From Pseudovibrio brasiliensis (GTDB lineage Bacteria > Pseudomonadota > Alphaproteobacteria > Rhizobiales > Stappiaceae), in NCBI RefSeq assembly GCF_018282095.1, contig NZ_CP074126.1:1560501-1624500 (forward strand): 64,000 nucleotides of DNA, read 5' to 3'. A program made the translations under genes and the position numbers. Position 1 is the stretch's first letter, and the number at the start of each line of letters is the position of its first letter. The notes beneath the pieces were generated by a model. The model made no database searches. It saw nothing but the letters and a program-made list of their open reading frames with translations, and was not told the DNA's origin. Positions 48,161 through 57,355 of the stretch are shown piece by piece.

Positions 48161-48550
48161 CTAGGTGATTTCAGCAAGTCCCGGCACACGGGCTACGATT
48201 TCATCCGTGAACTCCGGTCCGGCCTTTTCGCGGGTATACTCAACAGTCTCTTTCGCGACTTTCTGAATATCTTCGACAGTGAGCCCAAGGCTGGTCATTT
48301 CGTTTAAGGCAGCAAGCACACCAACACTGGCATTCATCTTGCTAGCCAGACCGCCAAAAAGGCCTTTGTTTTCGGTGGCTTCGTCGATGGCCAGAAAACC
48401 TTCTGCAGCCGGGAAGGCTTCTAGTAAGGTTTCGACTTCTTCTCTGGTGCTGTTCTTTGCAATGAAGTTCAGCATGATCCCTACAGCAGGTTCTACCTTT
48501 TCGGGATCCAACCCGGTTTTTTCGGTAATGCGATCAACAAGTATATGCAT
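48161..48550 (-). CDS. Small conserved-looking protein of unknown function
   Basis: A 129-residue helical protein. It begins HILVDRITEKTGLDPEKVE and ends EIVARVPGLAEIT, an arrangement that resembles the DUF2780/DUF2267 group of small helical proteins; I am not sure of the family. No signal peptide, no membrane segment. It is convergent with the LuxR-type gene and stands alone. Confidence 0.65.
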   Translation of the reverse strand: MHILVDRITEKTGLDPEKVEPAVGIMLNFIAKNSTREEVETLLEAFPAAEGFLAIDEATENKGLFGGLASKMNASVGVLAALNEMTSLGLTVEDIQKVAKETVEYTREKAGPEFTDEIVARVPGLAEIT

Positions 48551-48930
48551 CGTGATCTCCAGTCCCCCAATAAATCTAATATAGTGACGATTGGGTCCAA
48601 TGTTAGGGACAACGGAACAGGCTCATTGGCATTGGGTGATTTCATAAGTTCGAAATCCGGGCCTAATCCCGCGTGTTTCCAAAAAGATTCTGCGTTGCTT
48701 GGCCTCTTGCGTGCCTTTGTTCTACAAAGTATCGCCCACGCACCTTAAAAGAGTTTAACCGACCTGTTTAAACAGTCTGCCGAATTACAAGTGGTTACCA
48801 GGGCAAAGCCATAGCTTTGACTTTGGAAACTATGTTAGAGCTTCTTACAGCCTCATATCTACGCAGTGACCTGCGTATTATCCCATCCTACAGGTGATAA
48901 ACACGAGCCTGCACTACAAAGGAATGAATC
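48551..48930. other. Intergenic region between small protein and M20 peptidase genes
   Basis: About 380 bp between divergent genes. No reading frame, repeat or promoter box can be recognised with confidence. Confidence 0.4.
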
Positions 48931-50319
48931 ATGTCGAATCTCGACAAAGTCCTTGATCGTATTGATCAAAATTTGGATCAAAGTCTCGATCGGTTGTTTG
49001 AACTCCTGCGCATCAAGAGCATTTCTACCGATCCTGAATATAAGGGTGACTGCCGCGAAGCAGCCGAGTGGATGGCACGTGAGCTGACTGCAATTGGCAT
49101 TCCTTCTGAGGTCAGAGACACCTCCGGCCATCCAATGGTCGTTGGCCACCGCGTAGCAGATGGCAAGCCGGGACCACATGTTTTGTTCTATGGCCACTAT
49201 GATGTGCAGCCGGTTGACCCGATTGAACTTTGGAATGCTGATCCGTTTGATCCGCAGATCGTGACCCGCGAAGACGGCTCTAAAATGATCGTTGCCCGCG
49301 GTGCAAACGATGACAAAGGCCAGCTGATGACCTTTGTGGAAGCTGTCCGTGCCTGGGTTGAAGAAACTGGTGATGTTCCTATCAACATCTCCGTTCTGCT
49401 GGAAGGCGAGGAAGAAAGCGGCTCCCCATCTTTGCAGCCATTCCTGGATGCGAACAAAGAAGAGCTGTCCAAAGATCTCGCCCTCGTATGTGACACCTCC
49501 ATGTGGGACAAGGATACACCAGCGATCTCCGTTATGCTGCGTGGTCTGGTTGGCGAAGAAATCACGCTTAAAGGCCCAAGCAAAGACCTGCACTCCGGCA
49601 TGTACGGCGGTGCTGCACGCAACCCGCTTCATGTGCTGTCTGACATGATTGCTGGCCTTCGTGATAAAGATGGCAGCATCACCCTACCAGGCTTTTATGA
49701 TGATGTCCCGGAACTGCCGGAAGACGTCAAAGAGATGTGGCAGAACCTCGGCTTCTCAACCGAGGAGTTCCTTGGTGGTATCGGCCTGAAGGATCTGGGC
49801 GGTGAAAAAGATCGTTCTGGTCTGGAGCAGATCTGGGCGCGTCCAACTTGTGAAGTAAACGGCCTTTGGGGCGGTTACACTGGCGCTGGCTTCAAAACCG
49901 TTATCCCAGCTGAAGCGCACGCAAAAGTGTCCTTCCGTCTTGTGGGTGATCAGGACCCTGAGAAAATCAGAGAAGCATTCCGTTCTTATCTGAAGTCCAA
50001 AACGCCAGAAGACTTTGAGCTGGAACTGCACCCACACGGCGGTGATCGCGCTCTTCGCATGGATTTTGATGCACCTGCTCTGGCAAAAGGCCGCGCGGCT
50101 CTGTCAGCTGAATGGGACAAACCAGCAGCACTGGTTGGCTGTGGTGGTTCCATCCCAATCGTGGGCAGCTTCAAGCGCACTTTGGATATGGACAGCCTGC
50201 TCATCGGCTTTGGTTTGGACGAAGATCAGATCCACTCACCAAACGAGAAGTATGAGCTCAAGAGCTTCCACAAAGGCATCCGTTCCTGGGCACGCGTTCT
50301 GGAAGAGCTGGCCAAGTAA
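48931..50319 (+). CDS. M20 family metallopeptidase (dipeptidase)
   Basis: A 462-residue zinc peptidase of the ArgE/DapE/carboxypeptidase G2 group. Metal and catalytic sites: GHYDVQP (His89, Asp91), ARGANDDKG (bridging Asp), LEGEEESGSPS (general-base Glu), and a late VGCGGSIPIVG stretch. The dimerisation domain lies about 210-360. The length of about 460 with an intact C-terminal catalytic part suits a dipeptidase. No signal peptide; cytoplasmic. It is followed by a LOG-family gene on the same strand after about 100 bp. Confidence 0.9.
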   Translation: MSNLDKVLDRIDQNLDQSLDRLFELLRIKSISTDPEYKGDCREAAEWMARELTAIGIPSEVRDTSGHPMVVGHRVADGKPGPHVLFYGHYDVQPVDPIELWNADPFDPQIVTREDGSKMIVARGANDDKGQLMTFVEAVRAWVEETGDVPINISVLLEGEEESGSPSLQPFLDANKEELSKDLALVCDTSMWDKDTPAISVMLRGLVGEEITLKGPSKDLHSGMYGGAARNPLHVLSDMIAGLRDKDGSITLPGFYDDVPELPEDVKEMWQNLGFSTEEFLGGIGLKDLGGEKDRSGLEQIWARPTCEVNGLWGGYTGAGFKTVIPAEAHAKVSFRLVGDQDPEKIREAFRSYLKSKTPEDFELELHPHGGDRALRMDFDAPALAKGRAALSAEWDKPAALVGCGGSIPIVGSFKRTLDMDSLLIGFGLDEDQIHSPNEKYELKSFHKGIRSWARVLEELAK

Positions 50320-50417
50320 TCTGCATTTGACCATCTTCAGTCCCGGACATCCTCTGTTCGGGGCTGATACCTCATGATTGAGTATGTGTTTTGGGCTCGG
50401 CCGACTGGAGAATTGAA

Positions 50418-50999
50418 ATGGCATCTATCTGCGTATTTTGCGGATCATCAATCGGGAAACGCCCGGAATATGAAGCAGCAGCGCGCCTGCTGGGTACCGA
50501 AATCGCTAAGCGTGGCAACCGTTTGGTCTATGGTGGTGCGGAAGTTGGCTTGATGGGCATTGTTGCAAACGCAGCGCTGGAAGTAGGTGGCGAAGTGGTT
50601 GGCGTTCTGCCTGAAGCTCTGGCCGCAAAAGAACTGGCGCACAGATCCCTCACAGACCTTCACATCGTCGGCTCCATGCATGAACGCAAGGCCATGATGG
50701 CAGACCTGTCAGATGCCTTTGTCGCGCTGCCTGGCGGCATTGGCACCATGGAAGAGCTCTTTGAGGTCTGGACATGGGGCCAGTTGGGCTACCACAACAA
50801 ACCGTGCGGTCTTTACAACGCCAACGGTTTTTATGGCCGTATGCTGGCCTTCCTGGACTTCATGGAGGAAGAAGCTTTCATGAAGAAGACCCACCGCGAC
50901 ATGCTTCTGGTCGGCGATAATCCAACGCAGCTTCTGGACCAAATCGAAAACTATCAGGCTCCAGTTGGTCACAAGTGGATCACCCGCGCTGAGACCTGA
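50418..50999 (+). CDS. LOG family protein (cytokinin riboside phosphoribohydrolase-like)
   Basis: A 193-residue Rossmann-fold protein of the TIGR00730/LOG family. The nucleotide motif GGAEVGLMG and the family signature PGGIGTMEELFEVWTW are both present. Members hydrolyse nucleoside monophosphates (LOG) or AMP; in bacteria the physiological role is often unknown. The start at 50418 is preferred over one at 50391 because a CTGGAGA site lies upstream. Confidence 0.9.
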   Translation: MASICVFCGSSIGKRPEYEAAARLLGTEIAKRGNRLVYGGAEVGLMGIVANAALEVGGEVVGVLPEALAAKELAHRSLTDLHIVGSMHERKAMMADLSDAFVALPGGIGTMEELFEVWTWGQLGYHNKPCGLYNANGFYGRMLAFLDFMEEEAFMKKTHRDMLLVGDNPTQLLDQIENYQAPVGHKWITRAET

Positions 51000-51032
51000 A
51001 AGCACAGTGATTGCAGGGCTGATCTTCGAGAG

Positions 51033-51938
51033 TTAGTCCTGCAAGTATCTTGGCAAACGTGAAGGTTCGTTAGTCAGATAAAGAGCTCCCAGCAAGAATG
51101 CAAAGCCAACGGCTTGTCCGACGCCCAATGGCTCTGAAAACAGCAGGTAGCCTGTCAAAATGGCAAGACCGAATTCGATAAAGCCAGTGGTGTAGGCTGT
51201 CTTGCGACCAGAACGATCTGAGCTTCCATAGGCAAGCAAAAGCTGCGGCAACAAACCCGCAATCAACGCCAATCCTAAAATCGGTAAGGTACTTGGAGCA
51301 GTGCTCACACTCTGCCAAAGCTTCAACTCCACCAGCGCGAATGGAACTGCAGTCACAACAGCTCCGGCAAAGATGCATGCGGCGATGGAAAGGGACGGCA
51401 GGTAGCTTGGGGTTTTGCGACTAACCAGCTGCAGGCCGCCATAACACAGCGGCCCAACCAAACCGATTGCTACTGCAACAAAATCTACGTCAGGCAAAGG
51501 TGTCGAAGCGATGATGATCAGCAGAGCGCCAAACACCAATCCGAGTGTCAGCTTATCGCTGCCACGTAGTTTTGCCCCTCCAATAGCCCGCAGGATCACA
51601 AGCAGAGCAGGGTAGGAGAAGAACAGACTAGCTGCGAGATAGATCGGCAGAACGCTCAGAGCATAAAAGTAGCTCCATGCTCCCAAACCCATGATCATCC
51701 CAAAGAGCACATATTGCCGACTGCTCGGGCCGGATTTGAGCGCTTGAGGCAGATACGGCGCCAGTAATACAGCAGGAAGGATATAACGCAGAAGAACAGC
51801 CGCGCCGGGAGAGATGCCAGCAGAAAAGCCGATCTTGGCAAAATAGGGAATGCTGCCAAAGCAAACCGCGCCCAGACCCAAAGCAATCAGGCTCACAATT
51901 CTGTGGCCAGTGCCTTCACTTTTAAATCCATGAAACAT
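51033..51938 (-). CDS. DMT superfamily (EamA) transporter
   Basis: A 301-residue inner-membrane protein with about ten helices in two EamA repeats, the first near 15-145 and the second near 155-290 (ending LLFSEPLGVGQAVGFAFLLG). It differs clearly from the other EamA protein in this window (24345-25268). Substrate unknown. It is convergent with the LOG-family gene, 33 bases apart. Confidence 0.85.
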   Translation of the reverse strand: MFHGFKSEGTGHRIVSLIALGLGAVCFGSIPYFAKIGFSAGISPGAAVLLRYILPAVLLAPYLPQALKSGPSSRQYVLFGMIMGLGAWSYFYALSVLPIYLAASLFFSYPALLVILRAIGGAKLRGSDKLTLGLVFGALLIIIASTPLPDVDFVAVAIGLVGPLCYGGLQLVSRKTPSYLPSLSIAACIFAGAVVTAVPFALVELKLWQSVSTAPSTLPILGLALIAGLLPQLLLAYGSSDRSGRKTAYTTGFIEFGLAILTGYLLFSEPLGVGQAVGFAFLLGALYLTNEPSRLPRYLQD

Positions 51939-52127
51939 GAAGTGTAAGTAACGTCGACTGCTTCTGCTTGTTCTAAACTGCTGGCCTTAAAGCCGCCACA
52001 AATATGAAACCTGAGGCAGCTAAGAGCAAGTTTATTTGCCAGACCAACAGTGTTTGAGTTCAGATGGCCACAGAAAACCGCACTGCATGCTTGATTATGC
52101 AAGCCTGAAGTCAGCTGTGCTCAAGGT

Positions 52128-52790
52128 TTACCCCAGAGCGGGCAACCCGCTCAGGTCTTTCAGAACTGCGGACGGAGAAAGATCAGCATACTCATCAGGC
52201 ATCTGTGAGCGATTGATCCAGACTGTACGCATGCCATACTTGGTGGCACCGGCAATATCCCAGCGGTTGCTTGACTGGAAGGAGATCGCTTCCGGATATA
52301 AACGGAAATGTGTTGTCACCAGATCATAAACGTCAGGATGCGGCTTGTAGGTCTGTACCGGGTCAACGGAGAAAACCTCGTCAAAACAATCCGTAATGCC
52401 CGCATTCTTAAGTGCACCGTCCATCATCTTCATAGGTGCGTTGGAAAGGATCGCCAGCTTGGAACCGCGCTCACGAAGATCCTTCAGCAACTGCGGAACC
52501 TCCGGGTAGCAGTCCAACTCCCAATAAGCAGCCAGCAGCTCGTCGCGAGCTCCCTTGTTGGCTTCAGGAACCAGAGCAAAAGCGGTGTCCAGTGCCTGAA
52601 TAGTCAACTCCCAGAAATCAACGTACTGCCCCATCAAAGAGCGGACCCATGAATACTCCAGTTGCTTCTCTCGCCAGATGGATGAGAGTTTTTTGCCTTC
52701 AGGACCCACGGCACCCATATGCTTTCTGGCGGCGGCATGCACGTCAAAAAGGGTTCCATAGGCATCAAAAACATAAACTGAGTGGCTCAT
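52128..52790 (-). CDS. Haloacid dehalogenase, type II
   Basis: A 220-residue HAD-superfamily hydrolase. The start at 52790 has a GGAGAG site just before it. Nucleophile motif FDAYGTLFD (Asp7), the ILSNAP motif (about 118) and the C-terminal WDIAGATKYGMRTVWINR stretch identify L-2-haloacid dehalogenases. The cap domain region KQLEYSWVRSLMGQYVDFWELT is typical. It may release chloride from 2-haloacids of marine origin. Confidence 0.88.
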   Translation of the reverse strand: MSHSVYVFDAYGTLFDVHAAARKHMGAVGPEGKKLSSIWREKQLEYSWVRSLMGQYVDFWELTIQALDTAFALVPEANKGARDELLAAYWELDCYPEVPQLLKDLRERGSKLAILSNAPMKMMDGALKNAGITDCFDEVFSVDPVQTYKPHPDVYDLVTTHFRLYPEAISFQSSNRWDIAGATKYGMRTVWINRSQMPDEYADLSPSAVLKDLSGLPALG

Positions 52791-53356
52791 CTCTGCTCTC
52801 CGGCTCCACACCAAGCGTCAAGATTGGCAAATTCCAATACCCCTAAGAAAGCGATGTGATGAGGTTTCGTCAAGGCATGGGAAATACGTGTTCCCTATGC
52901 TTTGGGTGCATAAATTTAACAATTGTCTCCTGAAAACAACATTTCACTCTCAAAACCCATGTTCACGCACAAAACAATTCCAGAATCTTTAGCCAGCTCT
53001 GCAGAAGGTTGCGGCAATCTCAAAAGTCCTTGAAACGTTAATGCGTTAAAACTGTGCAAAAGAACAATGAAGAGGCCTCACGCCCGCAAAATACAAGCTC
53101 GTTACGGCTCGCAATGTAATTGCGTATTCTTGCCTGATATCTGGTTGCGGCGACATTTAGTTGCGTTTCAAGCTTAGTTTTGCTGCCCACGATAACTCTT
53201 AGGACTTCCGTATTGGGCATGATATCTGCATTCAGGTGCTTTGTCTTCTTTGTCGAGAGTATGGTTGACCCCATTTGAATTCTCAGGTCGACTGACAAAA
53301 GATAATAGGGCGGGGCCTGTTTGGCTCATAAGCCGACTTTTGAGGAGAGATTTATT
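52791..53356. other. Intergenic region upstream of the branched-chain aminotransferase
   Basis: About 565 bp between divergent genes. I see no gene, repeat or attenuator-like peptide of branched-chain residues in it. It must hold the two promoters. Confidence 0.4.
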
Positions 53357-54226
53357 ATGGCCGAAATGTCGAAGACTCGTACATGGGTTGAAGGCAAATG
53401 GTACGAGGGTAATCCGCCACTGATCGGTCCACGTACGCATTCTTTTTGGTTGGGCTCAAACGTATTTGATGGAGCCCGTGGTTTTGAAGGCGTCATGCCT
53501 GACCTTGATTTGCACTGCGCCCGCTTGAACCGCTCTGCTGTAAACCTCGGCATGAAGCCAACCATGCGCTTTGAAGAGATGGTTGAGCTTGCGACTGAGG
53601 GCATGAAGAAGTTTGAAGCGGATGAAGCCGTTTACATCCGCCCGATGTACTGGGCTGAAAATGACGGTCCAGGTATCATTGATGGTGATCCTGAATCTAC
53701 CCGTTTTTGCATGTGTCTATTCGAAGCTCCGATGCCACCAAAAGGTGCGTCCAACAGCCTGACACTGTCTCCATTCCGTCGGCCAACAATGGAGTCCATG
53801 CCAGTTAACGCAAAAGCAGGCTGCCTCTATCCAAACAACGCTCGCGCATCTCGTGAGGCAAAATCTCGCGGTTTTGATAATGCGATCATGCTGGACGCCC
53901 TCGGCAATGTTGCTGAGCTGACCTCTGCGAACATCTTCATGGTCAAAGATGGTGAAGTGCTCACTCCTTACTGGAATGGCACCTTTCTGAATGGCATCAC
54001 ACGCCAGCGCATCATCAAGCTGCTTAGCAGTGCGGGCTACAATGTCCATGAAACCACGCTGACCTATAAAGACTTCTATGAGGCAGACGAGATTTTCTCG
54101 ACCGGCAACTACGGTAAGGTTGTTCCAGTTCATAAACTGGATGATCGCACCATGGATCATGGTCCGGTGGCAGCCAAAGCAAGAGAGCTTTACTGGGAGT
54201 TCGCACACGCCAAAGTGCCAGCTTAA
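53357..54226 (+). CDS. ilvE: Branched-chain amino acid aminotransferase (class IV)
   Basis: Transfers amino groups between glutamate and the branched-chain keto acids. The start at 53357 has a GAGGAGAG site and gives 289 residues. The PLP lysine is Lys153 in NAKAGCLYPNN, and the family stretch ELTSANIFMVKDGEVLTP is present with the ending LNGITRQRIIKLL. The enzyme differs from the E. coli IlvE in the region after the PLP lysine, so D-amino-acid or other specificity cannot be ruled out. Confidence 0.88.
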   Translation: MAEMSKTRTWVEGKWYEGNPPLIGPRTHSFWLGSNVFDGARGFEGVMPDLDLHCARLNRSAVNLGMKPTMRFEEMVELATEGMKKFEADEAVYIRPMYWAENDGPGIIDGDPESTRFCMCLFEAPMPPKGASNSLTLSPFRRPTMESMPVNAKAGCLYPNNARASREAKSRGFDNAIMLDALGNVAELTSANIFMVKDGEVLTPYWNGTFLNGITRQRIIKLLSSAGYNVHETTLTYKDFYEADEIFSTGNYGKVVPVHKLDDRTMDHGPVAAKARELYWEFAHAKVPA

Positions 54227-54250
54227 ACCAGAGCCAAAAAGCACGTTTTG

Positions 54251-54276
54251 AAGGGAGGCAATCGCCTCCCTTTTTT
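54251..54276 (+). terminator. Intrinsic terminator of ilvE
   Basis: GGGAGGC pairs with GCCTCCC around an AATC loop, followed by TTTTTT, 26 bases after the ilvE stop. The AAGGG side is short, but it may also help stop the convergent MFS gene. Confidence 0.9.
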
Positions 54277-55489
54277 ATGCGGGTGTAAAGCGTTTGATGG
54301 TCAACAAGGTTGCCAAGATGAGAGCTCCAGCTGCAACGAGTGAGGCGAGTATAAAATCGCCGTTGAGCTCGTATAGGTAGCCTGCGAAACTTGGCCCGAA
54401 CATCTGCCCAAGACCGAAAGCAGCAGTCATCAAGCCAACAATCTGGCGTGGGTTTGAGCTGGCGATCCGGCGCGCCTCGACCAATCCAATGGATGTAATC
54501 CCGACAAAGGTCCCCCCCAGCAGAATTGCAGCAGCGGAAAGACCAGCGATTGTAGGCATCAACACGCTGAGAGCCACCCCAACGGCTTCCAGCGTACACG
54601 CAACCGCAATCGCTCTGCCGTAGCCGATGCGTACACCCAGCTTTTCCCAAAAGAAGACGGATGGGATCACTGCCAAACCAACCAGCAGCCATCCAAGAGA
54701 CTTCATGGGAGCAAGTTCCGGTGTCAGGCTAGCCAATGCCCCAAGGAACGTTGCCGTGATGACGTAACCGAAACCGAAACAGCCATAAGCAAAGATCAGC
54801 CGCCAAGCACTCAGGTTTAACGGCTTGGTTTTACTCTCAGTTTGAGCGGATTGCATCGAAGCTTGTGGCGGCATCTCCTTGCGAGGCGGCAGCAGAAAAG
54901 GAATGCAGAGCGAAAGTCCTAGACTTAAAACTCCACTGGCAATCCAAAGCTGAGAGGATGTCTCTAAGCTCACCCCAAGCCACTCGATCATGAGCGAAGA
55001 GCCTGCAATGCCAATCCCGACACCGGTGAAATGAATTGGGAAGAGATGCAGACTGTGTTTCTCAGAAAGGCGCTGCATAACAATGTTCGCGACCAGAACA
55101 AACGCATAGGCACTTGCCAGACCCGCTAGAAAGCGGACCACAACAAACCAGTATACACCAAGGCTGAATGCCATGAGGAACGTAACAGCAGTGCTGGTGA
55201 CCAACGCGATCATGAAGATCCGATAGGGACCGCCGGGCAGGGGAGCGCGTGCAGCCATTAAGGCGCCAAGCAAGTAGCCGAGATAATTGGAGGACGCTAC
55301 GAACCCCGCATTCACCTCGTTCAAAGTGCCGTCCTGCAACATAAACGGGAGCACTGGAGTATAGACAAATCTTCCGATGCCCATGACGGCCGCCATGGCA
55401 AGGCAGCCACCCACCGCTGAAAGGAATGCAAACTGGTCTTTTTCAGGACTGGTGGATGCTTTCATGAGTTTTTCGGAGGTATCTGTCAC
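54275..55489 (-). CDS. YbfB/YjiJ-family MFS transporter
   Basis: A 404-residue inner-membrane protein with about twelve helices. The N-terminal stretch GIGRFVYTPVLPFML after the first helix is a signature of the YbfB/YjiJ family. The start is uncertain: I chose the GTG at 55489 for its AAGGA site; an ATG at 55465 or an upstream ATG at 55549 are alternatives. The substrate is unknown. Its end overlaps the ilvE terminator by a few bases. Confidence 0.85.
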   Translation of the reverse strand: MTDTSEKLMKASTSPEKDQFAFLSAVGGCLAMAAVMGIGRFVYTPVLPFMLQDGTLNEVNAGFVASSNYLGYLLGALMAARAPLPGGPYRIFMIALVTSTAVTFLMAFSLGVYWFVVVRFLAGLASAYAFVLVANIVMQRLSEKHSLHLFPIHFTGVGIGIAGSSLMIEWLGVSLETSSQLWIASGVLSLGLSLCIPFLLPPRKEMPPQASMQSAQTESKTKPLNLSAWRLIFAYGCFGFGYVITATFLGALASLTPELAPMKSLGWLLVGLAVIPSVFFWEKLGVRIGYGRAIAVACTLEAVGVALSVLMPTIAGLSAAAILLGGTFVGITSIGLVEARRIASSNPRQIVGLMTAAFGLGQMFGPSFAGYLYELNGDFILASLVAAGALILATLLTIKRFTPA

Positions 55490-55725
55490 AAATTGATTCC
55501 TTATAACCCGCAGAAAACAGCCGTTTATAAGGCGAAAAAGCTCCTGCAATTCTCAACTTAGAAGTTCTACTTACAAAAAAACAAGAAAAATATTTGCAAA
55601 TTATGCTCTTCACCCGTTGCTCATACGCAAAAACATCACTATTTTGCACCATGAGTTGCAGCGCTGGTTGGTTGTAAAACTGAAAAGCACTGCGCCTAAA
55701 GTTTCCTTTCCCATGGAGGTATACC

Positions 55726-56325
55726 ATGTCTTTTGCTCTTGAAGACCTGCCATACGCATACGACGCTCTGGCCCCTTACATGTCTGCTGAAACTCTCGAG
55801 TTCCACCACGACAAACACCATATGGCTTATGTGACCAACGGCAACAAGCTGCTCGAAGGTTCAGGTCTTGAAGGTAAAAGCCTCGAAGAGATCGTTAAAG
55901 AAAGCTACGGCACTAACGCTGGTCTGTTCAACAACGCTGGTCAGCACCTCAACCACCTTCACTTCTGGAAGTGGATGAAGCCAAATGGTGGCGGTTCTTC
56001 TCTCCCAGGCGCTCTGGCAAAGAAAGTTGACGAAGATCTCGGTGGTTTCGACAAGTTCCGCGCTGACTTCATCAACGCTGGTGTAACCCAGTTCGGCTCC
56101 GGTTGGGCATGGCTTGCAGTTAAAGACGGCAAGCTCGTAGTGATGAAAACCCCTAACGGCGAAAACCCAATCGTACACGGCGCAACCCCAATTCTTGGCT
56201 GCGACGTATGGGAACACTCCTACTACATCGATTACCGCAACGCGCGTCCTAAGTACCTGGAAGCGTTCGTTGATAACCTGATCAACTGGGAATACGTGGA
56301 AGAGCTGTACTCTGCAGCTGTTTAA
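55726..56325 (+). CDS. sodB: Iron superoxide dismutase
   Basis: Disproportionates superoxide. The 199-residue length matches Fe/Mn SodB. Metal ligands are in FHHDKHHMAYV (His27 region), QHLNHLHFWKWM, and DVWEHSYYIDYRN (Asp and His). The active-site GSGWAWL stretch and the second-sphere Gln in the 60-80 helix favour the iron form, but this cannot be settled by reading. A GGAGG site precedes the ATG. Strong codon bias suggests high expression. Confidence 0.93.
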   Translation: MSFALEDLPYAYDALAPYMSAETLEFHHDKHHMAYVTNGNKLLEGSGLEGKSLEEIVKESYGTNAGLFNNAGQHLNHLHFWKWMKPNGGGSSLPGALAKKVDEDLGGFDKFRADFINAGVTQFGSGWAWLAVKDGKLVVMKTPNGENPIVHGATPILGCDVWEHSYYIDYRNARPKYLEAFVDNLINWEYVEELYSAAV

Positions 56326-56346
56326 TCCCAAAGACAGATTATAATT

Positions 56347-56371
56347 AAGGCGGCCTCGTGCCGCCTTTTTT
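56347..56371 (+). terminator. Intrinsic terminator of sodB
   Basis: AAGGCGGC pairs with GCCGCCTT around a CTCGT loop, followed by TTTT, 21 bases after the stop. Confidence 0.92.
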
Positions 56372-56466
56372 GTTTCGACTGCTTCGATTTTTTAAATTGT
56401 CACTATTGACAGTTTATTGATCGTTGCCTATCTCTATTCACGTCCGTTGAGTGAAAGCACATACCC

Positions 56467-57075
56467 ATGCCGCGTCCGAGTGTTCAATCCGCCAGACTTA
56501 ATGAGATCGTACAAGCAGCTGCAAAATGCGTTGCTCAATATGGTTTGGAAGGCGTGACGCTGGAACGCATCGCTGAAGAAACAGGACTGAAACGACCGCT
56601 CATCCGTCATCATGCGGGTAATCGGGAAGAGATAATAAACGCTGTTGTAACCCATGTTCTTGCAGGCTTTGCCGAAGTGACAACCATGTTCGCCAAAGCA
56701 CTGCCTGAAAAACGTGGCTCTTATGCCGCTGTTGATCATCTGTTTGATGATCACGGCTATTCTGATCCAGCTGAGATGATGGTGTTCCAATCCATCGTGG
56801 CAGCTGCGGACAGGTTTCCGGCGGAATCAGAGGCTCTCCTGAAATGGGTGGGTGACTTTACAGCAGTTATAGTCGAGGCAATTAAACGAGACTTTCCTGA
56901 AGTGGAAACCGAAGCCGCCGAAACCGTTGCCCATGGCATCGTGGCGATCTACTTCAACGTTGATTCCTTGGCCCCATTAAAGCCACCACATGAGTGGAGG
57001 CGATATTCAAAAAATGCAGCATTGCTGCTTCTGAGGTCCTTGGAAACGAATGCAAGTACTCAAAGAGCTACTTAA
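56467..57075 (+). CDS. TetR/AcrR-family regulator
   Basis: A 202-residue repressor. The helix-turn-helix is at about residues 29-48 (VTLERIAEETGLKRPLIRHHAGNREEI), and the rest is the helical ligand-binding domain. It overlaps the next gene by 26 bases and is first in an oxygenase operon, which it probably controls. Confidence 0.9.
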   Translation: MPRPSVQSARLNEIVQAAAKCVAQYGLEGVTLERIAEETGLKRPLIRHHAGNREEIINAVVTHVLAGFAEVTTMFAKALPEKRGSYAAVDHLFDDHGYSDPAEMMVFQSIVAAADRFPAESEALLKWVGDFTAVIVEAIKRDFPEVETEAAETVAHGIVAIYFNVDSLAPLKPPHEWRRYSKNAALLLLRSLETNASTQRAT

Positions 57076-57355
57076 AACGATAATCAGCTACAGCAAGTGG
57101 CGAACCATTTTCGCTCTGATCCTGATTGTCGCCTCACTTTACTACGGCTGGCAATGGGTCTGGGGTGCGCTTTTCCTTCTCTGGACATTTAAAGCGTGGC
57201 GGACCAGCTCTGTCTATGTCGTCGAGACCCTCGCACGTGATGACCATCCGTTCCTGTTCTGGATCATCATCATCCTGTGGGCGACGCTATCGCTCTACCT
57301 CATCTTCGCAGATCTAATTATGATGCTAGGAGGCGTTCCCCATGTCTACTCATAG
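57050..57355 (+). CDS. Small membrane protein in oxygenase operon
   Basis: A 101-residue protein with two or three membrane helices (about 17-45 with FALILIVASLYYGWQWVWGALFLLW, and 68-93). No family recognised. It begins inside the end of the TetR gene and overlaps the oxygenase start by 14 bases, so it belongs to the operon. It could be a membrane partner or transporter subunit; function is unknown. Confidence 0.7.
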   Translation: MQVLKELLKTIISYSKWRTIFALILIVASLYYGWQWVWGALFLLWTFKAWRTSSVYVVETLARDDHPFLFWIIIILWATLSLYLIFADLIMMLGGVPHVYS